Assembly (NCBI RefSeq): GCF_013911645.1
Contig: NZ_JACESV010000001.1
Coordinates: 992,001 to 1,056,000, forward strand
Source of the DNA: Allomuricauda sp.
Lineage (GTDB): Bacteria; Bacteroidota; Bacteroidia; Flavobacteriales; Flavobacteriaceae
Direction: 5' to 3'
Length of the DNA: 64,000 nt
In this document: positions 48,579 to 56,727 of the stretch, in pieces
Position numbering within the stretch: the first letter of the stretch is position 1
How the letters are laid out: each line of letters begins with the position of its first letter
Notes under the pieces: model-generated
Databases searched by the model: none
Told to the model about the DNA's origin: nothing
Seen by the model: the letters and a program-made list of their open reading frames with translations, nothing else
Made by a program: the position numbers and the translations under genes

Positions 48579-49418
48579 TTATTCGTCCAAGGATTCCATG
48601 CGATGGTTAAGCAGTTCAATGAGCTTGTCCAAAAAGCGGGTCCTACTGGTCTTTCTTGACCGTATCTCTATAAAGGTGTGGTAGTAGTTGCCCAAATCGA
48701 TATTGTAAAAATGTTCAAAATGGGAGGCCATCTCCTTGATGTCGACCGTGCCGCTATTGATGGACTCACTGGCATGGAGCGCATACAACAGTTCAATCAG
48801 GTCGGTCTTGCTCCCGGTCCAAAAAAGTTTTGATGGTTTTTCCATTGGTGTGTTCTTTGTAGGTTCCATATTGTTATTGAGATCGTCCACTTCCTTTCTC
48901 AGATACACAATGAGCATGTCATAGGCCATGATGGTGGCCACCGTGCCGTCCTGACAGGTGGAGAACTGGTCATCGATCAAAAAGTGAAAAGATTCCAGGG
49001 GCATGCGCAGGTCCCGATTGCCGCGAACAAAGTATTGTTCGTCCATGGACATGGCACCACGCCGGTAATAGTTATAGAATTCAAGGTTGTCGTTAAAAAA
49101 GGTCTGTAGCTTATCAATCTGCTGCTGGAGATATTTGACCTGGGCCACATCCTTTCCCCGCGGGCGTTTGCTCTCAATGCTGAAGAGCCTGATATAATAG
49201 ATGAGCTTGCTAAAGATCTGGGGCTTGACATGCTTGAAAAAATAAATCTCATCGGATTGCGTCTCAAAGTCCTTGCCCACAATCTGTTTCTGCAATTTAC
49301 GGATACACTTCTCCACAATCGCAATGCCTTTCTCCGCTTTGTAAAGGATATCACCGTTCCCGCTTTCCAAGGCCTCCAACTGACCCTCAAATTCCGATAG
49401 CAACTTTTGGTACTTCAT
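48579..49418 (-). CDS. rteC: RteC-like regulator of conjugative element
   Basis: 279 residues matching the RteC family, which in CTnDOT controls excision genes. It is helical with KRPRGKDVAQVKYLQQQIDKLQTFFNDNLEFYNYYRRGAMSMDEQYF-type sequence in the middle (about residues 85-130) and a C-terminal DNA-binding part (FWTGSKTDLIELLYALHASESIN...FIEIRSRKTSRTRFLDKL). The two-component partners RteA and RteB are not in the window. It starts 12 bases after the stop of the large enzyme gene upstream. Confidence 0.92.
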   Translation of the reverse strand: MKYQKLLSEFEGQLEALESGNGDILYKAEKGIAIVEKCIRKLQKQIVGKDFETQSDEIYFFKHVKPQIFSKLIYYIRLFSIESKRPRGKDVAQVKYLQQQIDKLQTFFNDNLEFYNYYRRGAMSMDEQYFVRGNRDLRMPLESFHFLIDDQFSTCQDGTVATIMAYDMLIVYLRKEVDDLNNNMEPTKNTPMEKPSKLFWTGSKTDLIELLYALHASESINSGTVDIKEMASHFEHFYNIDLGNYYHTFIEIRSRKTSRTRFLDKLIELLNHRMESLDE

Positions 49419-49430
49419 GACAATCGACCA

Positions 49431-51836
49431 TTAATGCTGTCCTTCCATGATTCCGAGCAATTCCAGAATAAAATTATCATTGGTCTGGAGGTAGGCGAAT
49501 TTTTCATGGACAACAGCCCCGAGTTTCCGTTTTTCAAAGGAGGCCGTCATCCCAAAATCGATTTTGGGCATGTTCAGCGCCAAGGCCCGTTCAATGGTCC
49601 GGTACAGCAATTGGCGGTAGGTCGAATAGGTTTCCAAAAGGTCATAGTCCATGCCGACAAAGGCAGGAACATAGACAGCTGACTGATTGATATAACAGAA
49701 CATCACCCCGAGGATGGTTTTGGGTTTCCCTTTTGGCGTAAGAACTATAAATTCCCAATGTTCATTGTCATTCATTAAGTCAAACAGTTGGTCTGGAAAT
49801 GAAAAGGTGTTCAGGCCGAGGTTCCTTTTTTGTACCTCTCCAAAAAGGCGTTTGAATTCCTGTATTTGGAAAGCATCGGCCATGGAAGTGGTTTCGATTT
49901 GAGTCAAGTCAAAAAACGGTTGGATATCCTTCCGAAAATGCCTTCTGTTTCTGGATGACAATTGTTCCATATAGGTTTCCATAGTATCAATCCCTTTCAG
50001 GTCAACGGTACAGGAGTTGGGCATCTGCACCCGCAAAAACCCATGGCCATAAAGCGTCTCGTTCCAAGTTGATTCTGCTTCAAAGTCACGCAGCACCGTC
50101 ATTTTTGCACCCAAGTGGTGTTCCATTTTTTCCAAAAGTTCCAAAAGGCACACCCTTGCAGCAGCCCCCTGTTCATGTGATGTATCCCAATACAGGTGGT
50201 TCCCCTCCGTGAACAAACAACCCAAGGACAGAACCATAGAGGTCAAATGATAAGGCTTTTCCAACCGCTCTTGTTCCATGGCAGCGGATATCTGTGATTG
50301 GGCAAGCATGTCATCCTTCCAAAGGGAAAGGGTTACAAAGGTCATCAAGATGGGAATACCGTTAGAATCCTTGACAACGATATACCGGAACAACCAATTG
50401 TGTTCCTTACAAGGGTTTCCTTGAAAAGCCGCTTCCAAAAATTGCAGTCCCTCCCAATCATAGACCCCTTGTCCACCCATATAGCGGTTCCATTGTGTTT
50501 TATCGACCTGGTCAATCGAATCCAAAGTTTCGATTTCCAGTTCAGTGGATGCCTGCGGTTCGTTTTGAGTCTTATGTTCCAATTTAAAAGCATGGAAGAC
50601 CCTTTCGGGATTCGTCTGGGTATCTTCCAGGGCGAGAGGGAAATGATATTCCATTGCTTCCACCAATCCCTTGATCTCAGGCTTTTCGTTATGCCGTGAA
50701 ATAGTAATACGTACCCCGGTGTTCTTGACAGGTACCGCTGGAAAAATACCCAGATTGATATAGAACCCCTCCCCCATCAGTCGGTTCACAAAATTATAGC
50801 CCGTCTTGGGCATTCCTGTTCCTATGTAAAATACCGGGGATTCGTTCCGGTCTATCAAGGGCAGCTCGGTAGTGGACAGGCATATATTGAAATAATCGAT
50901 ACGGTTCCGAAGCTCCTTTTGCAGTTCATATATTTCAGGAGACAGATGGATTTTTGCCGAGGCGATGGCAGTGGCCACGGAGGCCGGTTCCAACTGGGCC
51001 GAAAAAGTCAGCGGGCCACCAAAGGTCTTTATCTTATCGTACATTTCTGAATTGGAACAGGCCAAAACGGCACCACTGGCCCCAAAGGTCTTGCTCAGGG
51101 TCCCGAACAGGAGCACATTCTCGGGCAAATCCCCCAATTGGTCCAATACGTAGCCCGTTCCGTTCTGCCCCACCCAGCTCATGCCGTGCACATCATCAAA
51201 ATAAAAGTGGAGCTGTGGATACGTCTTGGACAATTCCATCAGCTCTTTTACCGGGGCATAGTCCCCGTACATGGAATAGATGCCATCGGCCATATACCAA
51301 ATGTGCCGTTTGGAATCCCTGTACTTTTTGATCTTGTCCTCCAACATTTCCAAATTATTGTGCCGTATCAATTCGATGGGCACGCTCCGTGTTTTGAGCA
51401 TTTTGGCCGCGTTCTGAACGCTCCAGTGTACCTGATGGTCTAAAATAATCACGTCATCATCGTCCACGGCACTGGGGATGACCCCCAAATGGCCAAGCGT
51501 GCTGTTCTTGGTAATGATAATGGGATGGCCATACATTTCCCCAATGGATGATTCCAGTGCTTCGTACAGCGGGTTGGAAATGTAGGACTTGGAAAGTGGA
51601 AACTGTGTCCCGTATTTATCAATGGCCTCCTTGGCGGCCTCTTTTAATCGGGCATCCTGTTCCAGTCCCAAATAGCCCGTGGTCCCAAAATGGAACATAT
51701 CCTTCCCGCCCACCCTGATGGTACGCCCCGAAAAAGATTCTCCCCCAGCATAGAGGTGCAGTACCCCGGCCTGTTTTGCATCGGTGAACACTTCATGCAC
51801 GGTGTTCAAAAAATTGTGGTGCTTGATCTTTGCCAT
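49431..51836 (-). CDS. Alpha-oxoamine synthase fused to GNAT/FemAB-like acyltransferase
   Basis: An 801-residue two-enzyme fusion. Residues about 1-400 are a fold-type I PLP enzyme of the AONS/serine palmitoyltransferase family: HFGTTGYLGLEQD, the His stacking region DHQVHWSV, DDVHGMSW, and the PLP Lys in GTLSKTFGASGAV (near 249). Residues about 440-800 contain acyltransferase-type folds (SRNRRHFRKDIQPFF; FGMTASFEKRKLGA). AONS-type enzymes condense an acyl-CoA with an amino acid; the second half could then N-acylate the product, giving a sphingoid- or sulfonolipid-like compound (inference). It lies between rteC and the AraC-controlled module and is read with rteC. Confidence 0.9.
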   Translation of the reverse strand: MAKIKHHNFLNTVHEVFTDAKQAGVLHLYAGGESFSGRTIRVGGKDMFHFGTTGYLGLEQDARLKEAAKEAIDKYGTQFPLSKSYISNPLYEALESSIGEMYGHPIIITKNSTLGHLGVIPSAVDDDDVIILDHQVHWSVQNAAKMLKTRSVPIELIRHNNLEMLEDKIKKYRDSKRHIWYMADGIYSMYGDYAPVKELMELSKTYPQLHFYFDDVHGMSWVGQNGTGYVLDQLGDLPENVLLFGTLSKTFGASGAVLACSNSEMYDKIKTFGGPLTFSAQLEPASVATAIASAKIHLSPEIYELQKELRNRIDYFNICLSTTELPLIDRNESPVFYIGTGMPKTGYNFVNRLMGEGFYINLGIFPAVPVKNTGVRITISRHNEKPEIKGLVEAMEYHFPLALEDTQTNPERVFHAFKLEHKTQNEPQASTELEIETLDSIDQVDKTQWNRYMGGQGVYDWEGLQFLEAAFQGNPCKEHNWLFRYIVVKDSNGIPILMTFVTLSLWKDDMLAQSQISAAMEQERLEKPYHLTSMVLSLGCLFTEGNHLYWDTSHEQGAAARVCLLELLEKMEHHLGAKMTVLRDFEAESTWNETLYGHGFLRVQMPNSCTVDLKGIDTMETYMEQLSSRNRRHFRKDIQPFFDLTQIETTSMADAFQIQEFKRLFGEVQKRNLGLNTFSFPDQLFDLMNDNEHWEFIVLTPKGKPKTILGVMFCYINQSAVYVPAFVGMDYDLLETYSTYRQLLYRTIERALALNMPKIDFGMTASFEKRKLGAVVHEKFAYLQTNDNFILELLGIMEGQH

Positions 51837-51906
51837 ATCGTTTGGTTTAAATTGTCCTAAAAAGTAATGGCAATTGTGGGATTAAATATTATTCTTAAAT
51901 CATTTA

Positions 51907-51943
51907 CTCCGTTTCAATCAAGTATTATTCCGTTTCAGTCAAG
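51907..51943. promoter_or_regulatory. AraC-type direct repeat pair, copy 1
   Basis: CTCCGTTTCAATCAAG at 51907-51922 and TTCCGTTTCAGTCAAG at 51928-51943, exactly 21 bases apart. The same pair with the same spacing occurs at 53410-53446. Two direct half-sites two helical turns apart are the classic layout of AraC-family operators. It lies upstream of the DUF7793-araC operon. Confidence 0.75.
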
Positions 51944-51995
51944 TCAAATACCTTTAATTTGGGACAGTGTCCCCATGTTACGAAACCGATTGAAG

Positions 51996-52003
51996 TATTT
52001 TTG
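51996..52003 (+). promoter_or_regulatory. Bacteroidetes -7 element, DUF7793-araC operon
   Basis: TATTTTTG fits TAnnTTTG exactly, 32 bases before the chosen start at 52035 and 52 bases after the second direct repeat. No consensus -33 is at the proper distance. Confidence 0.4.
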
Positions 52004-52034
52004 TAAATTCAGGGTTTTTACCAGTTTTCGCCAC

Positions 52035-52415
52035 ATGAGAAGATCACATGAAAACAAATACGCGATTTATCTGCTGACCGAAGCGCTGATGCACATCATT
52101 TATAAAAAAGACCTATGTATCGACCTCAAGGCCGCCCAACTCATCGTCCGGGATAGGATGATGCTCCAAAACGGAAGGGAAATGCCCGTACTCTGCAACA
52201 TCCGTGAGGTGCGAAGGGTCAATAAGCCGGCAAGGGACTATTTGGCCTTGGAAGGGTCACAATGGATAACCGCTTTGGCCTTTTTGATCGATCCCCCGGT
52301 CACGGATGTGATCAGTAGCATATACTTGGGCACCCATGCGCAAACGATCCCTACCCGGTCCTTTACCAAAAAATCCGAGGCCTTGGCCTTCTTAAAAAAA
52401 CATGGACCCCTATGA
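52035..52415 (+). CDS. DUF7793-type small protein
   Basis: 126 residues from ATG 52035 (MRRSHENKYAIYLLTEALMH); the longer frame from 51867 runs through the promoter and repeat region and is not used. The body (IDLKAAQLIVRDRMMLQNGREMPVLCNIREV, then ARDYLALEGSQWITALAFLIDPPVTDVISSIYL) has the alternating strand-helix look of SpoIIAA/STAS-like folds and matches, from memory, DUF7793, a family common beside regulators in flavobacteria. It is upstream of the araC-like gene by 39 bases and probably co-transcribed. It may be a partner that tunes that regulator. Confidence 0.8.
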   Translation: MRRSHENKYAIYLLTEALMHIIYKKDLCIDLKAAQLIVRDRMMLQNGREMPVLCNIREVRRVNKPARDYLALEGSQWITALAFLIDPPVTDVISSIYLGTHAQTIPTRSFTKKSEALAFLKKHGPL

Positions 52416-52454
52416 AACCAACAACAGCCAAAACGATCCACTGTTTAAAAACCG

Positions 52455-53387
52455 ATGACCATGCCAAACTCCGATGATTTTAGGGTAAAGCGCATCCATA
52501 AGATGCTCCTGGAAATGGCCAAGGGCAACTTCTTCTATTCCCTTGAGCCTTCCGATAAAAATGATAATATTGCCTCCTTGGTGGTCCTGCTGAACATGGT
52601 CAATGAGGAAATAGCGGCAGCCTTTATCCATCAGGGCTTTGCCAATGCGCACAACACCCCACAATGTGTCATCCAACTGTCCCTTATCTTGGATGACCAT
52701 GGGCAAATTGAATTGGTCACTAACGGAACCTGCTCCCTTTTGTCAGTGCTGCCAAAGGAAATCATTGGAAAAAATATCACGGATCTCATGACCGAGGCTT
52801 CCAAAAATGTATGGACAAAAAAGATGGTGAAGCATTTGAAGCGGGACCGGTCGGAAACGGTACTGTTCCTGGAACTCATCACAAAGGATGGTCTTTTGCT
52901 TGCCAAGGATTGTCAAATTTCGGTCTATCAGGCCTTGGATGGCAGCGGCCAGAAAATTGTGTTGAACTCTGTTTTCTTTTCCAAAGGGGAACCCTTTGAA
53001 ACGGGATTGCCCAAAAATAAGCTCAAAGTGACCAAGGGGATCAAGGAGCACAAGGTTACTTTGACCCAGGAGGATATCCAAATGATCAGGGAGGTCCATG
53101 ACATGATCCTCAACAACTTGGACAAGGACCTCCCCTTGCTCAAGGACCTTGCCCTTCAAATGGGAACGAATGAATACAAATTGAAGTATGGCTTCAAACA
53201 GATCTATGGCACCACCATCTTTCGTTTCCTAACACAAGAACGTCTTAGAAAGTCAAAGACCTTGATCCAGCACAGCAACCTTTCCCTAAAGGAGATTGCT
53301 CATATGAACGGTTTCAAGAGCGCCGCCCATTTCTCCCGTGCCTTTCGGGACAAATACGGCAAAACCCCAACCGACCTGAGAAGCTAA
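52455..53387 (+). CDS. AraC-family regulator with PAS-like sensor
   Basis: 310 residues. The N-terminal 190 residues include a helical stretch and a PAS-like domain (LSLILDDHGQIELVTNGTCSLLSVLPKEIIGKNITDLM; VLFLELITKDGLLLAKDCQISVY). The C-terminal double HTH is clear: DLPLLKDLALQMGTNEYKLKYGFKQIYGTTIF and LSLKEIAHMNGFKSAAHFSRAFRDKYGKTPTDLR. Both promoters in the immediate surroundings contain paired 21-base-spaced repeats, the most likely targets. An M three codons downstream (52461) is an alternative start. Confidence 0.92.
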   Translation: MTMPNSDDFRVKRIHKMLLEMAKGNFFYSLEPSDKNDNIASLVVLLNMVNEEIAAAFIHQGFANAHNTPQCVIQLSLILDDHGQIELVTNGTCSLLSVLPKEIIGKNITDLMTEASKNVWTKKMVKHLKRDRSETVLFLELITKDGLLLAKDCQISVYQALDGSGQKIVLNSVFFSKGEPFETGLPKNKLKVTKGIKEHKVTLTQEDIQMIREVHDMILNNLDKDLPLLKDLALQMGTNEYKLKYGFKQIYGTTIFRFLTQERLRKSKTLIQHSNLSLKEIAHMNGFKSAAHFSRAFRDKYGKTPTDLRS

Positions 53388-53409
53388 CCCACTCAAAATA
53401 CACGAATTA

Positions 53410-53446
53410 CTCCGTTTGAATCAAGGAATGCTCCGTTTCAAGTAAA
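53410..53446. promoter_or_regulatory. AraC-type direct repeat pair, copy 2
   Basis: CTCCGTTTGAATCAAG at 53410-53425 and CTCCGTTTCAAGTAAA at 53431-53446, again exactly 21 bases apart. The second half-site ends 11 bases before ACTTTG (53459-53464), a poor -7 match, and 37 bases before the MauE-like start. This close placement suggests class II activation by the regulator encoded just upstream. Confidence 0.75.
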
Positions 53447-53483
53447 TCGGACTCACGAACTTTGTCATATCAATTCAAAAGAT

Positions 53484-53954
53484 ATGTCATTCAAAGGAAT
53501 CCACTCCAAGTTTGTTACCCTGTTCAGCCTTTTGCTGACCATACTTTTCGTGTATACAGCGGTCAGCAAATTGATGCATTTGGACACTTTTCAGTTAAGG
53601 GTGGAGCGTATGCCCTATATTGCATCCCATGCCCCTTTGATCTCTTGGGGCGTGCCCTTTCTAGAGTTGGTCATCGCAGGCCTTCTGTGGTTCCCCAAAT
53701 ACCGAAAAACGGCCCTTTATGCCAGCTTGGTCCTATTGGGCCTGTTCACCACTTATATCATCATCGTTCTAAAATACAGTAATTCCATCCCTTGTTCCTG
53801 TGGCGGGGTCATTTCGGCCATGGGATGGAAAGACCATATCCTATTCAATACCGCCTTTATGCTTATGGCCTTATTAGGCATACTTTGGTCCAATAAACGA
53901 TACAAGTTCCAATCACATCAAAATACTGTACAGCAGGGGAAGCCGAAAACCTAG
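53484..53954 (+). CDS. MauE/DoxX-type membrane protein
   Basis: 156 residues with four membrane helices (LFSLLLTILFVYTAVSKLM; GVPFLELVIAGLLWF; LYASLVLLGLFTTYIIIVL; LFNTAFMLMALLGILW). Between helices 3 and 4 is IPCSCGG, the Cys-rich loop of MauE-like proteins, which are thought to help disulfide chemistry in methylamine dehydrogenase maturation. Directly followed by an exported mini-protein with two cysteines, so thiol handling of that peptide is a natural idea (inference). Confidence 0.88.
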   Translation: MSFKGIHSKFVTLFSLLLTILFVYTAVSKLMHLDTFQLRVERMPYIASHAPLISWGVPFLELVIAGLLWFPKYRKTALYASLVLLGLFTTYIIIVLKYSNSIPCSCGGVISAMGWKDHILFNTAFMLMALLGILWSNKRYKFQSHQNTVQQGKPKT

Positions 53955-53989
53955 AAAAGAGTAGGCATTAATTTTTAATACAACGTATT

Positions 53990-54232
53990 ATGAAATCTAA
54001 ATTTTTAAAACTTGTTTTACCGGCCTTCGCCATCATCATGGCGGTCGGCCTGGCCTTCGCAACGGAAGAAAGCAACCTGATGCAGCCCGGTTATGCGGCT
54101 ACTCCCGATGGTCCTGAGCCTGTGGAAACTGATTGCGTTGAGGAAATCTCAGAAATTCAATGTACGTCAGGCATTTTTCTTGTATATCTGGATGAGGATC
54201 TATCCATTCCCTTGTACGAGAGAGATGAATAA
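53990..54232 (+). CDS. DUF6520 exported mini-protein
   Basis: 80 residues. The signal peptide KSKFLKLVLPAFAIIMAVGLAFA is the very conserved front of DUF6520 proteins; the mature 55 residues are acidic and contain two cysteines (TDCVEEISEIQC) eight residues apart. The gene follows the MauE-like gene by 35 bases and ends in a perfect hairpin. DUF6520 has no known function. The conserved leader with a variable acidic tail looks like a precursor peptide or secreted signal, but this is inference. Confidence 0.85.
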   Translation: MKSKFLKLVLPAFAIIMAVGLAFATEESNLMQPGYAATPDGPEPVETDCVEEISEIQCTSGIFLVYLDEDLSIPLYERDE

Positions 54233-54254
54233 GTCCTGTCTTTCATTGTAAGAT

Positions 54255-54283
54255 ATAAAGGTGTCCCAAAAGGACACCTTTAT
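54255..54283 (+). terminator. Hairpin after the MauE-DUF6520 operon
   Basis: ATAAAGGTGTCC (54255-54266) pairs perfectly with GGACACCTTTAT (54272-54283), loop of 5 bases, 22 bases after the DUF6520 stop. The stem's own lower end is A/T-rich; no long T-run follows. Confidence 0.65.
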
Positions 54284-54296
54284 TGCTAATCCAAAA

Positions 54297-54323
54297 ATTC
54301 CCACGGAGACCAAACCGTGGAAT
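54297..54323 (-). terminator. Hairpin after the metalloprotease operon
   Basis: ATTCCCACGG and CCGTGGAAT form a stem with one bulge; on the minus strand it is followed by a T-run. It lies 26 bases beyond the metalloprotease stop and separates the two convergent operons. Confidence 0.6.
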
Positions 54324-54348
54324 ATTATACAAAACCTTACTATCTGTC

Positions 54349-56652
54349 CTAGTCTCTTTCCGCTAGCCAAAGGCTATCCAACTTCTTCAAGCACAACTTC
54401 CAGTGCCCCACGGACTCCATTTGCTTGTTTCTTTTCATTCGCTTTTCAATTTCCCTCTTCAATTCCATGAGATTGCCCATCATCAAGCCTTTGGTATGAT
54501 CGGAATGGACAAAACCTTTATCATGAGCCTCATAATGCTTCCGATCCTCATCAATGACAGTAAGCATCCGATCCAAATAGGTCAACTGCACTTCCTGCTT
54601 TCTTCGCCCTACAGTACCAGAACTACCATACAATTCCTTGAAAAGCCCTTTTTGTAAATCGATTAAATAAGACTCCAAAATCCTTTCGTACCCATTGATG
54701 GTCTGCATATGTTCCAATCTTTTCATCCGCTTGGGGCGTAAGAGCTCGAACAGCAATAACTGTTGACGGGTCAAAATGTGGTCCGGATAAGTGGAATAGG
54801 TGATTTCCGAAATGAAATCCGGTCTGGTCAACCACTCCGGTGGATCAAAGGCCCACACCATCAAAAAATCGAGAGCCTCCTTTTGGGATTCCCTGGAAAT
54901 CGGCATGTACATTTTACCAGGTTGATCCATGGATTTATATTGGACATCATATCCCCCGATCAAGGAAAGGACATGCCTCATGGTATTGTTCCATAGTTCC
55001 AAGGCCTCCCCATACATACGTTCCAACCTATGATGATCCTTTTGATCTTTATGTACTTTGGGCATTAGCGCAATCGCACTCTCCAGGTTTTTCAGACCCA
55101 ATGATGCCCCTCTGACCGGATCGTTCGTATCCACCACCTCATCGGTGGCTCCCGGCCCTATCACTTCATACCCTGCATTGATAAATCGATACCAGGGAAC
55201 GGAGTCCTGCCTTCGGATGATGTGTTCCAACCGTTCTTCCTTCTCTTCGGATGAAATGCCTTTTGGAAATTCGGTATACGCCCATTCGATATAGAAATGG
55301 TCCAACGGTCCCACCTTTTGCATCAATAAGGAGGGAGGGACCTTATCTTCAGGTTGGGCCATATTATTGTGCCTCGAATAGCTCATGATACTGGGCGTAT
55401 GTCCCATTTGCCTTAACCACGTCGTATCGCCCATCTTTTCAACGGGATAACTATGCTCACCATAGTGGTTATCCCTGATCCCAAAGGAATGCCCGGTCTC
55501 ATGGGCCGTTAGAGATTGGAGCAATTCCCCAACAAGCTCATCGGGAAAGGGATAGACCCGGGTCCTTGGATCCAGGGGAGCGCAGCGGATAAAATACTCA
55601 TCCATCAAACGGGTAATGGGACTGCCCAAAAGAAGGTCCGATTTGATAATTTCACCAGATCTAAGGTCCATAACGAAGTTCACGGAAGAGCCTTTGCTTT
55701 CTTCTTGAAAATCACGGATGTTTTTGTTGCCCGTCCATTTTACTATGGAATGGCCCAAGCCATATTCCGTCCACTGATCCAAGCTATCCACTTCCTTGAC
55801 CACAAGGGCGTCCTTAAAGCCTACGGATTCAAAGGCCGGCAACCACTCTTCAATCCCTGCTTTGATATAAGGTCTCCACTTCTTGGGAATGTCCGGGGAT
55901 AGGATAAAGGTAATGGGTTTGATGGGCACACTTACCCTGCTGTCCTTGAACTTCTTTTCCAACCGCCATCTTGCCGTGCTGCCCACATAGTTTTTACCAA
56001 GATTCCTTGAACCTTTGGAACGTTCTAACCAAAAACCCATTCGATAATCAAAGTTTCTGTGTTCCATAAGTTCGGGCAGTTCCATAAAACTGAAATACAT
56101 GGGTCGGGTATATTTGGCACCCTTCTTTGACATACCCAGATGGACCTTGACCATGACTTCTCCATTCAGCTGTTTGGTTCCCTCCACTACATTCAATTCA
56201 GGAGCCTTTTGACCACTGGGAAAATACTCCCATCCCAAGGAAGAATCGAACAGCACATCTGTTAGGTCAATTCGGTATACAAGGCTAGAATCCCCAAGAA
56301 TGGGAAAAACGCCCAAAATGTTCCGTTCCAATTTACGATCCCCGTTCAGGGGTATCCAGATACCTGCCTCTGACCATATGCGATGCTCTTCCATATAAAT
56401 CTTGTTCCTGTCCCGTCTGAAGATTATCTGCTTGAAATCATACCGGTTCCCATCATCCACCCTCGTCCAAAGTATGGGTTCCTCCATAGAACTAATGGGG
56501 ATATCCAAAACAAGCCTATCCTCAATTATGGAAGCTGCCAAAAATGGGGTTTTCGAATTTTGATATTTGACCGAACCAACAGGTTCTATGGCCTGGGCCA
56601 TGCACACAAGGGTTATCATACAAAAACCCAACATGCTAAAAAACTTTTTCAT
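54349..56652 (-). CDS. Zinc-dependent metalloprotease (DUF5117/DUF5118/DUF4953 type)
   Basis: A 767-residue exported protease with a signal peptide (FSMLGFCMITLVCMAQA). The zinc motif is HETGHSFGIRD at residues 384-394, followed by NH at 395-396. Family members normally read HExGHxxGLRH, so the third ligand His is Asp here, as in a few metzincins; His396 could substitute. An extended C-terminal domain carries ISREAQ-like repeats of helices (RQQLLLFELLRPKRMKRLEHMQTI). It is the last gene of a SusC-SusD-protease operon, 75 bases beyond susD. It could process an imported peptide or the DUF6520 product (inference). Confidence 0.9.
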   Translation of the reverse strand: MKKFFSMLGFCMITLVCMAQAIEPVGSVKYQNSKTPFLAASIIEDRLVLDIPISSMEEPILWTRVDDGNRYDFKQIIFRRDRNKIYMEEHRIWSEAGIWIPLNGDRKLERNILGVFPILGDSSLVYRIDLTDVLFDSSLGWEYFPSGQKAPELNVVEGTKQLNGEVMVKVHLGMSKKGAKYTRPMYFSFMELPELMEHRNFDYRMGFWLERSKGSRNLGKNYVGSTARWRLEKKFKDSRVSVPIKPITFILSPDIPKKWRPYIKAGIEEWLPAFESVGFKDALVVKEVDSLDQWTEYGLGHSIVKWTGNKNIRDFQEESKGSSVNFVMDLRSGEIIKSDLLLGSPITRLMDEYFIRCAPLDPRTRVYPFPDELVGELLQSLTAHETGHSFGIRDNHYGEHSYPVEKMGDTTWLRQMGHTPSIMSYSRHNNMAQPEDKVPPSLLMQKVGPLDHFYIEWAYTEFPKGISSEEKEERLEHIIRRQDSVPWYRFINAGYEVIGPGATDEVVDTNDPVRGASLGLKNLESAIALMPKVHKDQKDHHRLERMYGEALELWNNTMRHVLSLIGGYDVQYKSMDQPGKMYMPISRESQKEALDFLMVWAFDPPEWLTRPDFISEITYSTYPDHILTRQQLLLFELLRPKRMKRLEHMQTINGYERILESYLIDLQKGLFKELYGSSGTVGRRKQEVQLTYLDRMLTVIDEDRKHYEAHDKGFVHSDHTKGLMMGNLMELKREIEKRMKRNKQMESVGHWKLCLKKLDSLWLAERD

Positions 56653-56727
56653 TGTCTTTGTTTTTAGGTGATATCCCTGCTGCCTAGATCCAATCCGGGC
56701 CTAGGTCACAGGGATTCCTTTAGCTGT

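Noticed and set aside
49431..51836. biotin-pathway bioF (AONS)
   Set aside because: The C-terminal acyltransferase half and the lack of other bio genes make a housekeeping biotin role unlikely.
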